A model generated the notes under the pieces. It searched no databases, was not told where the DNA came from, and saw nothing but the letters and a program-made list of their open reading frames with translations. A stretch of DNA of 64,000 nt, taken from Chlamydia serpentis. Its GTDB lineage: Bacteria; Chlamydiota; Chlamydiia; Chlamydiales; Chlamydiaceae. Below are positions 37,425 to 46,331 of this stretch, one piece after another. The position numbers were made by a program, and so were the translations under genes. Location: the NCBI RefSeq assembly GCF_900239945.1, contig NZ_LT993738.1:744001-808000 (forward strand), in the 5' to 3' direction. Positions within the stretch are counted from its first letter, which is position 1; each line of letters begins with the position of its first letter.

Positions 37425-38153
37425 TTAGGACACTTTAGAATCAGGAAAATTACTGCCACCAAGGATTTGTGCTAATGCTTCAAAGCCATCTTCCTCAAGA
37501 ATCGTCACACCAGGCTTAATTCCCCGCTCTGCTAGTTTAAACGCCTTAAAAGTATTGCAAATGCGTCCTGTGAGTCTAATACCCACCCCTTTCAAATTCA
37601 TGACGGAAGCATAATCTCCAAACATCTTTAACGAAAGCTCGCAAGCAGTAACTGCAAAAAGAATTTGATCTTTAGGATAGCGCTTCTTTAAGGCGTATAG
37701 ATGTTTAGCTATGTCTATAAATGTAGGGATGATCACAATATCATATCGATATACATTCAAACACATCATTGTCCCTATAGAACATGAAGTACAGATAGGA
37801 TTCGTAGGATCATATTGACAAGCGTCATTAAAACGACCTTTAGGACATCGTTTAGGCTTTTGACAGTATGAAAATCCAATTAACAATTTTCGGTTAGGAC
37901 AATTTAGCTCTTCTATAAGATCATTTACGGTATTGCAGTTATAAAAAAACAGATTTCCTTTCTGCAATGCTTCCTTAGGAACAAGCAATGCTCGTGCTAA
38001 TCGAACACAGGAACGAGGATCTTTTAAAAAATAATAAACAAGTTGCCTAGCATCTTTTAAAGAAGCAAGATACGCAAGAGTCTTTATACGCAAACCCTTC
38101 ATCGTAGCTTTAGTAATATAAGGAATATTAGGTTTGTGTTCTGGCTTAGACAT
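37425..38153 (-). CDS. Cys-rich conserved protein, possibly Fe-S or Zn binding
   Basis: 242 residues. The central cluster CQKPKRCPKGRFNDACQY plus ICTSCSIGTMMC (about residues 97-131) has six cysteines, with an x2 pair CTSC, suggesting a metal site. The rest has helical and Rossmann-like segments (YDIVIIPTFIDIAKHLYALK, QILFAVTACELSLKMFGDYA). I recall similarity to the DUF116 family, which also has Cys motifs, but cannot confirm it. Convergent with lptB and preceded by a perfect palindrome 36 bases upstream of its start. Function is unknown. Confidence 0.7.
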   Translation of the reverse strand: MSKPEHKPNIPYITKATMKGLRIKTLAYLASLKDARQLVYYFLKDPRSCVRLARALLVPKEALQKGNLFFYNCNTVNDLIEELNCPNRKLLIGFSYCQKPKRCPKGRFNDACQYDPTNPICTSCSIGTMMCLNVYRYDIVIIPTFIDIAKHLYALKKRYPKDQILFAVTACELSLKMFGDYASVMNLKGVGIRLTGRICNTFKAFKLAERGIKPGVTILEEDGFEALAQILGGSNFPDSKVS

Positions 38154-38188
38154 AAATATCGAAAAAAGAAAATCAATAACAATTGCAT

Positions 38189-38219
38189 ATTACCACTAAG
38201 GGTGACCCTTAGTGGTAAT
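38189..38219. repeat. 31-bp near-perfect palindrome upstream of the Cys-rich gene
   Basis: ATTACCACTAAGGG and CCCTTAGTGGTAAT form a 14-bp perfect stem around TGA; the T and A can pair as well, leaving one unpaired base. Reading leftward it is followed by ATATGCAATTG and then a T-rich stretch. It is 36 bases before the start of the Cys-rich gene and 84 bases after the 59-residue gene. It may be a terminator for the latter or a dyad operator for the former. Confidence 0.8.
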
Positions 38220-38302
38220 ACAGAAAGCCCATAGAAACTTAGTTCCATAGTCCTTAAGATAGAGTAGCAATATCTTCGGTAGTATACAGTCTTAGTGATA
38301 AT

Positions 38303-38482
38303 CTAATCCAGAGGTTCATCCTCAGAAAGAACTTCTTCAGCAATGGCTTTGATTGTTGCAAGTCCTTGAGGGAATCCTAAACTACATAATAAATCATTAA
38401 CTTGTTCTAATTCTGTAGTCAATTGGTCATTGATAAACTCTAAGCGAGCTAACTGCTGTTGAATATGAAATGTTGGGTACAT
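38303..38482 (-). CDS. Small helical protein upstream of the DUF582 locus
   Basis: 59 residues (MYPTFHIQQQLARLEFINDQ...), a probable helical hairpin with acidic C-terminus (AIAEEVLSEDEPLD). I place the start at ATG 38482 because AAGGAGAG lies just upstream; the frame extends to 38527 without a ribosome site. It is 110 bases downstream of the minus-strand DUF582 gene and could be a T3S chaperone-sized partner, but size and acidity are the only hints. Confidence 0.65.
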   Translation of the reverse strand: MYPTFHIQQQLARLEFINDQLTTELEQVNDLLCSLGFPQGLATIKAIAEEVLSEDEPLD

Positions 38483-38592
38483 AAGGCCTCTCCTTAACGA
38501 TTCATAAAGAAGAGGAGCAAAAAACATGCCAATATCTTTTTGAGATTAAAAATTTTTATAAAAATTAGAGATTCAACCTAAAAAATTTATCT

Positions 38593-41079
38593 CTATCCTG
38601 TTAAACTTCTTGCTAAACTTAAGTACATCTGATTTAAAAGTTGTAAAGAAGTAGCCACTACGGTCCACTCTTGTTGCATAGAAGTTAAGTGCATCTGCAA
38701 GTCTAATTGGAAATTCTGCCCCATATCTGCAAAAGATTGTTGATCTGACTGTATTGTGGACTGTAAAGGGAACATTCCCCCACTAATCGTATTCCCTACT
38801 AATCCTGAAACTAAAGCTTCTTCTAGAATCTGCAAACGAGACTGCCATTGCGTTTGACCGCCATTAACTATAAACGTCCCTGCCACAGAACCTGCAGATA
38901 TAGACAACGGCAGAAGATAGTTCTGTAATAACACCAGAGATCCTGATATAGCATTGATATTATCTTCGTAATCCCTTAGGTTATCTAGAATCGTTGAGCG
39001 TTGCTCATTAGTGAGTTTATCATCCTTAAGGACTCTATCTCTTTCTTCTGCAAGAACTGTAAGTGCTTGACGTGTCTCTTGAAGATATAAAGCAGCCTGT
39101 TTCCGCTCTAGGTCTAGTTTTGCCTGAGCGCTCTGTTGAGATCCCGGAAAAGCATCAGATCCTCCAGCACCTACTGCTGGTTGTTGACCCACATAACTAG
39201 CAAAATTGAAATATGTAGCTCCATTAACATACTGAGAGGTAGAATTAAGGACATTATTTCCTACGGATGATCCTAAGTTACTGTAGTACAGCTTGGTGTA
39301 AATTTCATTTAAATAATCCACCTCTTTAGGCATGTAGCGATCTATTAAAACAGAAGCCACAGCTGATGGTAGGGGCAAGGCTCGCAATTCACTTGCTTGC
39401 GCTAACAATTGTCCATTAAACAGTTCGTTTTTCATACTCGTGAACTGCTTGAGCTGCTCCTGGAGCTCTTGTATTTTGTTCCCCATAGTTTCTGATTCTA
39501 CATTAGCAAGAGCCTTAAACCGAAAATATGCTCGTGCTGTTGCCTCAGCACTTCCTTGTGCTAGCCGGGTAATTTCAGGTAAAAACCCTGTAGAGCCATA
39601 GTTTAAAAGGATCTGATTAATCTCAACTTTTCCACTGTTGTTTATATATATAGTATACTGAAAATTGTTTGAGTTAACTGTTATAGAAAACTGTCCATTA
39701 GAATTTACAATTTGATTCATTGCACCTTTCATAGCTGGAGCTAAATAAAAGTCTGTGTTATCCAGTTCTTTAGCTTCTTCTAAAATAGCAGACTTAACAT
39801 CCTCCATCGTAGCACTGGGATTTAAAGCAACTACAGTAGATGCAGTGAAGTATGCCCAAATAGCACCGAGATGCTCACCGCCTTTAAAGGAATCCAAAGA
39901 TTTTACACATTCATTAATAAGTGTTTTTTGTTCTGTAGTTAATTCATTAAAACGCGAATTGATACCCCGTGCTGTCTGCAAAGCTCCAGCTATAGCTGCA
40001 CTACTGATGTCTCCCTGTGATACACTCAAGTCAATTGGGGCAAACACCCCAATTAAAGAGCCTACAAAGCTAGTCAGATTAGAGAACATAGTTCCCTGAT
40101 GCTGGTTAACATAGATGCTGGCTGCAACTACAGTATCAAAAGATGTTAAAGCATTAACTTGATCTTTATATAATCCTGTTATGTCCTGACAGAAACTAAT
40201 TTTATCATTTCTGGAAAGTTCAGAAGAATCTATCAATGCAGCTAGTTTCTCTCCAGCATCTGTGATCTGTTGTAGTCCTGCCTCATCAAAATTACCTACA
40301 TGATCGGCTAAAGTCTGTAACTCTTGTTTAATCTCTCCAAAGCTGACAAACTGCTCTGGTGTTAGCATGCCCTCTACTGCAGAGAGAATATCGTTCAACC
40401 CTTCTACTCTACCATCTGCAAATGTTTGAACTAAAGTAGCTTCATTTCCATATTGATTTGCTAACTGGTTAGTAAAATCTGTTTTCATCCCTCCAGTAAA
40501 TGTATCTGCCCGTTGTATTGCGACGAAAATCTGATCAGGAAAAGTGTATAAAGACTCAAAATCCTGTTCTGTTAAATTAGTACCTGCAGTCAGCAGACGC
40601 TGAAGCTCTGTATTTAACTTTTCAAAAACATCCCTATTTGTAGGATTCTTAGACTGGACTGCAGCCATGATTTTGATCATTACACTATTGATATTAACAA
40701 TAAGATCTTGACCCCATTTCTGCTTGACTGCGTTATAGTAAGTTCCTGAGCCAGCTATTGGCGTGCTTGCCGTAACAACAATAGAGGCGTTGTCAGAGGA
40801 AAGAGGTTTTTCATGAATAGCTATCACAGGAATAGAAGTCATGACTGTCTTACTCTCGACTTGATGTTTATGTAGTTGTTCTACCGCATGGCGGTAGCGC
40901 TCATTTCCCTTCTGTTCTAAAACTTGAATCAACTTTTCTAGTATGTATCGGTCAGCGGTAACTCTTTCATGACTAACGATGTGTTCGAATAAATCCGTAT
41001 GTTTTTGTGCGTAAGACTGTATTGGGAATACTATACGAAGTTTACTACAAGATGTTGAAATAGAAGAACTATAAATCAT
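38593..41079 (-). CDS. DUF582-family type III secretion effector (CT619-CT621 type)
   Basis: 828 residues, Gln/Ala/Ser-rich and mostly helical. The C-terminal DUF582 domain (about residues 640-828, containing KLDLERKQAALYLQETRQAL, DERDRVL-type helices and QSDQQSFADMGQNFQLDLQM) ends in QQEWTVVATSLQLLNQMYLS. C. trachomatis DUF582 proteins (CT619, CT620, CT621, CT711, CT712) are known T3S substrates that enter the host cell, with domains that bind the ESCRT protein Hrs. No signal peptide is seen, as expected for T3S. Divergent from the next DUF582 gene with 206 bases between. Confidence 0.85.
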   Translation of the reverse strand: MIYSSSISTSCSKLRIVFPIQSYAQKHTDLFEHIVSHERVTADRYILEKLIQVLEQKGNERYRHAVEQLHKHQVESKTVMTSIPVIAIHEKPLSSDNASIVVTASTPIAGSGTYYNAVKQKWGQDLIVNINSVMIKIMAAVQSKNPTNRDVFEKLNTELQRLLTAGTNLTEQDFESLYTFPDQIFVAIQRADTFTGGMKTDFTNQLANQYGNEATLVQTFADGRVEGLNDILSAVEGMLTPEQFVSFGEIKQELQTLADHVGNFDEAGLQQITDAGEKLAALIDSSELSRNDKISFCQDITGLYKDQVNALTSFDTVVAASIYVNQHQGTMFSNLTSFVGSLIGVFAPIDLSVSQGDISSAAIAGALQTARGINSRFNELTTEQKTLINECVKSLDSFKGGEHLGAIWAYFTASTVVALNPSATMEDVKSAILEEAKELDNTDFYLAPAMKGAMNQIVNSNGQFSITVNSNNFQYTIYINNSGKVEINQILLNYGSTGFLPEITRLAQGSAEATARAYFRFKALANVESETMGNKIQELQEQLKQFTSMKNELFNGQLLAQASELRALPLPSAVASVLIDRYMPKEVDYLNEIYTKLYYSNLGSSVGNNVLNSTSQYVNGATYFNFASYVGQQPAVGAGGSDAFPGSQQSAQAKLDLERKQAALYLQETRQALTVLAEERDRVLKDDKLTNEQRSTILDNLRDYEDNINAISGSLVLLQNYLLPLSISAGSVAGTFIVNGGQTQWQSRLQILEEALVSGLVGNTISGGMFPLQSTIQSDQQSFADMGQNFQLDLQMHLTSMQQEWTVVATSLQLLNQMYLSLARSLTG

Positions 41080-41285
41080 ATCAATGTCTACTTTAAATAA
41101 GCAAAGAATTATTTTTAATTAACATTAACATGAAAATATTATTTTTATAATCTAAAAAATTAATCTTTTCTTTAAAAACAAAACCATCAACTGTATACAA
41201 ACAAATTATTTTTTAACTAAAAAGTCGCATAGAAAAAAAATAGAATAAAATAAGAAAATAAAATAAAAATTATCAATTATTTTAT
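41080..41285. promoter_or_regulatory. Divergent promoter region of the two DUF582 genes
   Basis: 206 bases, extremely AT-rich with A-tracts (AAAAAAAAT, AATAAAATAAG). It separates the starts of two oppositely read DUF582 effector genes, so it must carry both promoters. No ribosome site stronger than A-rich sequence precedes either ATG. Confidence 0.5.
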
Positions 41286-43904
41286 ATGTCTACCTTTTCT
41301 ATTCAAAACCGACCAAGAACAATTTCTGGTGAAAGCGCGCACATTATTAAACTTGATCACAAATACTCTGGTTTTGATCCTAGATCCGTCCCTGCTATAA
41401 ACTTAGAAGAACTTAATTCAGGAATTTATGCTTTAAGACATTTAATGAATGCTCTGCAATCAGAAAATGCAAATATTGCTTGTTTCTTAAATCCTAATAA
41501 TACGATCTTTCCAACTACCGAAGTTCGGTCATATTTAAAAAACTTACCTCTCCAAGCCAGTGCTCCAGGACGAGCACTGCGATCTCCTGCCGATTTATTA
41601 TCTACAGCGGCTCTTGCTTTAGTTCCTATTATTGATGCAGGTCTAACGGAATTAGTCGACTCTGTTACGGAAATTAATTTAAGCTCTTTATCGACAATAT
41701 CTACGGTTCGTCAATTAATGAAGTCCTATCTAAACCTAACATCATTAACACCTGAACAAGAAAGAGCTGTATTTGCTAGTGCTTCTGTTCCTTCAGAAGA
41801 AAATTTAATTTCTCATGTAAAACAAGAAAAAGCCACTGAAATTAAAGCAAAGCAAGATGAGATTAAAGCCTCTTTAGAAGCTCAGGGAGTCCCTCCGGAA
41901 GAAATTGAAAAAATCCTGCAAGCGTATCCCGACACCTATGCCACCGAATTTATTAAAGAATTCATTGAACAACCTTTACATACATACCGTTCACAAGTTG
42001 GTGGCCCCATTACAAGCATGAATGAAACTGCCATACAAAATATGCCTATACCTCCAACAATCACTCCAGACAATGTCAATGATGTCAATGGTATGATGAT
42101 TCTAAGCACTATTTTAAAATCTATAAACGATGCTGTTAAACAAGCACCCGCTCTTGCTGGAGATGAAGAAATCATCACTATGCTACAAACTTTAATTCCT
42201 CTATCGGATAAGACCAATTTTACAGCAATTGAATTAAAAACAATTTATACAGGAACACAGCTTCCTAATACAAAAGCTTTAGAAAACTATCTCTCAAATA
42301 GACAAATTGCTGAGTATCGAGGAAAAATCACAGCAATGTATCGAACTTCGGTTCACAACCTCTCTAGCACTCAACGTACAGTTGCAAACAATCGAAAAAT
42401 GCTAGAAGAAGAGTTGAGCATTTTCCAACAAGCACAGAATTGTTTTGTCACCTGGATTAGTCAAGCAAACGCACTTCGAACAGGTATCACAAATAACTAT
42501 ACTTCTGCTGTACTAACAACTTCTATGGAAATGTATGGAGGACTACTCTGCCTTTCTTACATGTATGAGAGGTTATCCACTAACGCAAAAGCAATTTTCG
42601 ACAAAAGTGTGAATGAATATTTAAAAATCATAATCATCGAAGGTGGTTCTTGGGTAAGCGGCTGGATTGCAAAAATGGCTGCATATCAAGAATTAGCAGA
42701 GTATTCTTTAGGAACTGCGGTAACAAGTCAAAATCAAATTAAAGATTATCTTCAAAGACGTGGCAATGAGTTCAAAAACACCCGTCATTTCTTCCATGAT
42801 ATTGGTGATCAAATGTACCAATTTGCTAATGATCCAGTGTTTGGCAACTCTCTTACGACAAAAAATGGTGCTTTACAACCAAACTTAGCTGGTTTTATTC
42901 AAGAAGCTATGATTAACGTAGGAACTGTTAGAAACGATTATGTAAGCAATGCCCAAAGAATTCTTAATGAATTTAATACATCTGCATCAGCTTATACTAC
43001 ACAATTACAATTACAAATAGCAGCTCTACAAAAGAAGTATGATGATTTAGATCCACAACAAGCTTCTTTTACAGAAAATCGTCAATTTGCTGTAGCTGCT
43101 TGGCTAGCATCTGAAAGTCTTGGGAATGCTTTAATTTCGATGATATTAAAATCGCAATTGCCTAAACAAGAAGCTTTTTTAGAACCTTTAATTGAAGAAA
43201 TTAACTTCAATAACATCGCGGCAAATGCCTTAAATAGCCTTTTGCAAATCACAAATGAATTTTCTACCACCTCGGTTTATTATAGTTTATCTTCTTATTT
43301 AGTTCAGAGTAAAACTGGTCAAGATCTCTTTGCTGGGGATTACTACGAAACTCTTTTAGCTGCTTCCAGAGAACGAGAATATATTGCTCGTGATACTGCT
43401 AAATGCAAACAAGCTATTACTTTAGTCAATGAACTCCTCAAAAAAATTCAAAATCTTCCTGGAGCAACTTCAGCACAAAAACAAGAAATGCTTAATGCAA
43501 CAACTTACTATCAGTACAGCTTGTCAGTCACCTTGAATCAACTTACAGTCTTAGAATCGTTATTCGTTAGTATCACAATGAGTCTTAAAACAGCAGCTGA
43601 CGGTAAATATGAAAAAAGTGTATTTCAAATTCTTGGTTTTGACAATTGGATTCCGACTCTAGCTGCTTTAGAAAGTTTTTTAACTAGTGGTTTCCCTAAC
43701 ATCAGTGCAACAGGGGGTTTGGGGCCTCTATTTACTCAAGTGCAATCTGACCAACAAAATTATACTTCTCAAAGTCAAACTCAGCAACTAAACCTACAAA
43801 ATCAAATGACCAACATTCAGCAGGAGTGGACATTGGTATCTACATCTATGCAAGTATTAAATGGAATTTTATCTCAGCTTGCCTCCGCAATCTATTCTAA
43901 TTAG
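41286..43904 (+). CDS. DUF582-family type III secretion effector, second copy
   Basis: 872 residues, helical. The N-terminus MSTFSIQNRPRTISGESAHI is Ser/Thr-rich and lacks a signal peptide. The C-terminal DUF582 domain (about 690-872) has AASREREYIARDTAKCKQAI, FTQVQSDQQNYTSQSQTQQL and QQEWTLVSTSMQVLNGILSQ, aligning with the end of the neighbour at 38593-41079. The rest of the two proteins differs, so they are old paralogues rather than recent copies. A short motif GVPPEEIEKILQAYPDTY lies in the middle of the N-terminal half. Confidence 0.85.
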   Translation: MSTFSIQNRPRTISGESAHIIKLDHKYSGFDPRSVPAINLEELNSGIYALRHLMNALQSENANIACFLNPNNTIFPTTEVRSYLKNLPLQASAPGRALRSPADLLSTAALALVPIIDAGLTELVDSVTEINLSSLSTISTVRQLMKSYLNLTSLTPEQERAVFASASVPSEENLISHVKQEKATEIKAKQDEIKASLEAQGVPPEEIEKILQAYPDTYATEFIKEFIEQPLHTYRSQVGGPITSMNETAIQNMPIPPTITPDNVNDVNGMMILSTILKSINDAVKQAPALAGDEEIITMLQTLIPLSDKTNFTAIELKTIYTGTQLPNTKALENYLSNRQIAEYRGKITAMYRTSVHNLSSTQRTVANNRKMLEEELSIFQQAQNCFVTWISQANALRTGITNNYTSAVLTTSMEMYGGLLCLSYMYERLSTNAKAIFDKSVNEYLKIIIIEGGSWVSGWIAKMAAYQELAEYSLGTAVTSQNQIKDYLQRRGNEFKNTRHFFHDIGDQMYQFANDPVFGNSLTTKNGALQPNLAGFIQEAMINVGTVRNDYVSNAQRILNEFNTSASAYTTQLQLQIAALQKKYDDLDPQQASFTENRQFAVAAWLASESLGNALISMILKSQLPKQEAFLEPLIEEINFNNIAANALNSLLQITNEFSTTSVYYSLSSYLVQSKTGQDLFAGDYYETLLAASREREYIARDTAKCKQAITLVNELLKKIQNLPGATSAQKQEMLNATTYYQYSLSVTLNQLTVLESLFVSITMSLKTAADGKYEKSVFQILGFDNWIPTLAALESFLTSGFPNISATGGLGPLFTQVQSDQQNYTSQSQTQQLNLQNQMTNIQQEWTLVSTSMQVLNGILSQLASAIYSN

Positions 43905-44285
43905 GTTTAACCTTATAAATTTTTCTATATCTTAAGATTTTCTCCGTTTCCTCTTAAGCAAAATGAACAATTATCTAGTATAAAAGTTTTCTTATAACTT
44001 GTTTAAAGAATCCAAAGGGCTGTCGGAATCATTTACACAAACAGAAGCTCGCGGAGCAGAAAAAGCGGATCAATCTGTAGCTAGAATGATCTCTGAAGGT
44101 AGTTCTACTCTTGGGGATGTCTACGGTCAGGTTTCAGCGTTAGAGTCAGTGATGTCCATGATACAAAGTAAATAAATCTATAAATTAGAAGCAAAGAAAG
44201 TCTACAAATTCAAATCAACATTATATTGGCTACTCTTTTTGCAGGGATTTTCCTACAATCTATCAATAGACTGATCAATCATATG
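43905..44285. other. Region between the DUF582 and TaiP-type genes, with a gene fragment
   Basis: 381 bases between two convergent genes. It holds an exact plus-strand copy of an internal piece of the TaiP-type gene (44040-44171). The rest is AT-rich and I see no intact gene and no strong terminator. Confidence 0.8.
44040..44171 (+). pseudogene. Exact 132-bp fragment of the TaiP-type effector gene, in inverted orientation
   Basis: This stretch is identical, base for base as I read it, to the reverse complement of 44539-44670 inside the TaiP-type gene. In frame it reads TEARGAEKADQSVARMISEG and so on to VMSMIQSK followed by TAA. Upstream the frame has a stop (TAA) with no ATG before the copy, so it is not a gene by itself. 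Identity ends abruptly at both sides. It may be a remnant of duplication or one arm of an inversion system. Confidence 0.9.
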
Positions 44286-44670
44286 TTATTGAAGATAACT
44301 GGCATATAGAGAACCAATATTGACCAATACCTGCTGAATAAAGGAAGAATTAGTTTCAAAAGACAGTGCTTTAATTTCAGCAGCTGTTCTAGACCCTTCA
44401 GCAAATAAGCTTTCTAACTTAGCTATGAACTTTTGTGTAGAATCATCAGAAATTTGTATATAAGGATAGCCAAACTGCGGAGGTTTTGTAACTGCTGATG
44501 TAAGCTTTTTCTTAATCTCCTCATTATTTGCTTGGAAATTACTTTGTATCATGGACATCACTGACTCTAACGCTGAAACCTGACCGTAGACATCCCCAAG
44601 AGTAGAACTACCTTCAGAGATCATTCTAGCTACAGATTGATCCGCTTTTTCTGCTCCGCGAGCTTCTGTT
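44040..44670. repeat. Perfect 132-bp inverted repeat flanking the 3' end of the TaiP-type gene
   Basis: Left arm 44040-44171, right arm 44539-44670, 367 bases between. The right arm is coding (codons about 518-561 of 644). The unique segment between holds the last 83 codons and 114 noncoding bases. Confidence 0.9.
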
Positions 44671-46220
44671 CGTGGTCTAGGCACAGATCGCGTTAAAGCC
44701 GGAGTACTTACATTATTTATCACATCACGAGTTGCATTATTTCTAGCATTAGCATAGGCGTTGTTAATGGTTTTGTAAGCCTCATAGCCTGCTGATATCT
44801 GTGATTTATAATCCTTACCGGAAGATTGTGATGTTTTGTAAAGCTGTTTTACAGATGATCCTATAGTACTTGCTGAAGCAGGGGCAACTCCCGAGCTCAC
44901 GACAGCTGCAGAAGCAATTTTACCTAAAGCATTAAGTATACCTTCTTGTTGCGCTGCTTTACCCAAAGCTTCTTGTAAAGCTTTTTGTGCACCTAGTAAT
45001 GCTTGTGCAGCGTCAGTCTTTCCTGCTGCTGCTGCTTCTCCAGCCTGTGCTCCAAGTTCCTGTTCTGCAGCTTTAGCATCAGGATTTTGCGTATTGAACA
45101 TATGAATCATCTGACGAAATCCAGATAATAAAATTGAAGCACTCTCATTTGCTGCGTCATCTAAAAGCATGGCAACACGCATATTACCGACAGTGTTTGT
45201 GTTTTGCTGAGAGCTACCAACCGTGGCTCCTGGATTTGGAACATCACTTCCATCCGCAGGCTTGATGTTTTTAAGTTCTTTTTCAGCTTGATTGACCAAA
45301 GCTTGAGCATCCTTAAGAATAGAAGAATTGGGAAACTTTTTTAAAGCTTCCTCTATTCGTGTTTTTGCTGCCGCAATACTCGCTTTAGCAGCATCAACAT
45401 TGTTTTGACTGTTATTCGCCTTAGCCTCTTCCACAGCACCGTTAGCGTTCTGTGCCGCATAGTACGCATTTCTAATTAGACCACCATCTTGCTGTATAAG
45501 GTCATTCTGCGCACTTGTTTGATCAACTAGAGATTGAGCAATCGCTGGTGTTTTTCCTGGAATTACTGGGTTGTCTTGCATCTCTTTAAGCAATTGTGCA
45601 GCTTGTTCATTGTTCATCACGGCTTGTTGCAAGGCAGCCTGAAGAAGATCAAAAGAAGTCAAGGTCTCTAATGATCTATAAATATCCTCATTATCCGAAA
45701 GGTATTTCGCTAACTCTTTAATTTGTGCTCCAACTTGAATTGCTTGGGTATTCTTAACTTCCCAATCACTAGCAATTGCTTTTTCCTCATCGGTACTAGC
45801 CGTTTTTTTCATGTTATCTACAGCATTCTGCAAACTTACCAAAGCTGCTTCTACATCTGGTAGTGATGTTGAGGTAAGGATGGTATTATATGCTGACTCT
45901 GCTTGGGTCTTATAGTCATCAAACGTTGGTGTAGGAGCTGTACCGCTTGTTGCACCGGTAGCTGAAGCCCTGGTAGATGTAAAAGCAGCACTGAGCCTAT
46001 CCAGGAGGTTCATCAAAGAGTTTCTTGCAGAGCGCAAAAGGCTCCAACGACCTACAGAATCTGTTTTAGGCTCTTCGGGTTTAGCTTTAGTCCCTGCTAT
46101 CTTTTCAGCTTCTGCGCTCTTATTTGCTGCACTCGCCTCTATTCCTCGCGAAGAAAGATCTGCTGAAGCCGTGCGTTCTGTTTCGTCTATAGGACCTGGA
46201 CCACCAATAGGATTAACCAT
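44286..46220 (-). CDS. TaiP/CT622-type T3S effector (76-kDa protein family)
   Basis: 644 residues, Ala-, Lys- and Gln-rich, without a signal peptide. Helical segments include NVDAAKASIAAAKTRIEEAL and QDNPVIPGKTPAIAQSLVDQ. It belongs to the chlamydial 76-kDa protein family (C. pneumoniae 76-kDa protein, C. trachomatis CT622). CT622, named TaiP, is a T3S effector whose C-terminal domain binds the host autophagy protein ATG16L1. Gene order (CT622-CT623-murJ-nfo) agrees. Codons 518-561 are repeated exactly, in inverted orientation, 367 bases downstream. Confidence 0.88.
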   Translation of the reverse strand: MVNPIGGPGPIDETERTASADLSSRGIEASAANKSAEAEKIAGTKAKPEEPKTDSVGRWSLLRSARNSLMNLLDRLSAAFTSTRASATGATSGTAPTPTFDDYKTQAESAYNTILTSTSLPDVEAALVSLQNAVDNMKKTASTDEEKAIASDWEVKNTQAIQVGAQIKELAKYLSDNEDIYRSLETLTSFDLLQAALQQAVMNNEQAAQLLKEMQDNPVIPGKTPAIAQSLVDQTSAQNDLIQQDGGLIRNAYYAAQNANGAVEEAKANNSQNNVDAAKASIAAAKTRIEEALKKFPNSSILKDAQALVNQAEKELKNIKPADGSDVPNPGATVGSSQQNTNTVGNMRVAMLLDDAANESASILLSGFRQMIHMFNTQNPDAKAAEQELGAQAGEAAAAGKTDAAQALLGAQKALQEALGKAAQQEGILNALGKIASAAVVSSGVAPASASTIGSSVKQLYKTSQSSGKDYKSQISAGYEAYKTINNAYANARNNATRDVINNVSTPALTRSVPRPRTEARGAEKADQSVARMISEGSSTLGDVYGQVSALESVMSMIQSNFQANNEEIKKKLTSAVTKPPQFGYPYIQISDDSTQKFIAKLESLFAEGSRTAAEIKALSFETNSSFIQQVLVNIGSLYASYLQ

Positions 46221-46267
46221 AAAAACTCAAAAAATAATAAAAAATCTTTAGTTTCATTATAAATAAT

Positions 46268-46301
46268 AAAAAAAAAGCTCACACTAATAATTAATGTGAG
46301 C
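46268..46301 (-). terminator. Rho-independent terminator after the porin-like gene
   Basis: Reading leftward, GCTCACA and TGTGAGC form a 7-bp stem with an 11-base AT-rich loop, followed directly by a run of nine T. It lies 30 bases after the porin-like stop codon and separates it from the TaiP-type gene. Confidence 0.9.
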
Positions 46302-46331
46302 CTATTTTTAAAGATTTTGTTAAAAACAAAA

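Noticed and set aside
39755..40099. Open frame of 114 codons opposite the DUF582 gene
   Set aside because: Antisense shadow of a real effector gene with no ribosome site and no motif.
46221..46331. Operon of porin-like and TaiP-type genes
   Set aside because: A strong stem-loop with nine T lies between them, so co-transcription is unlikely to be the main mode.
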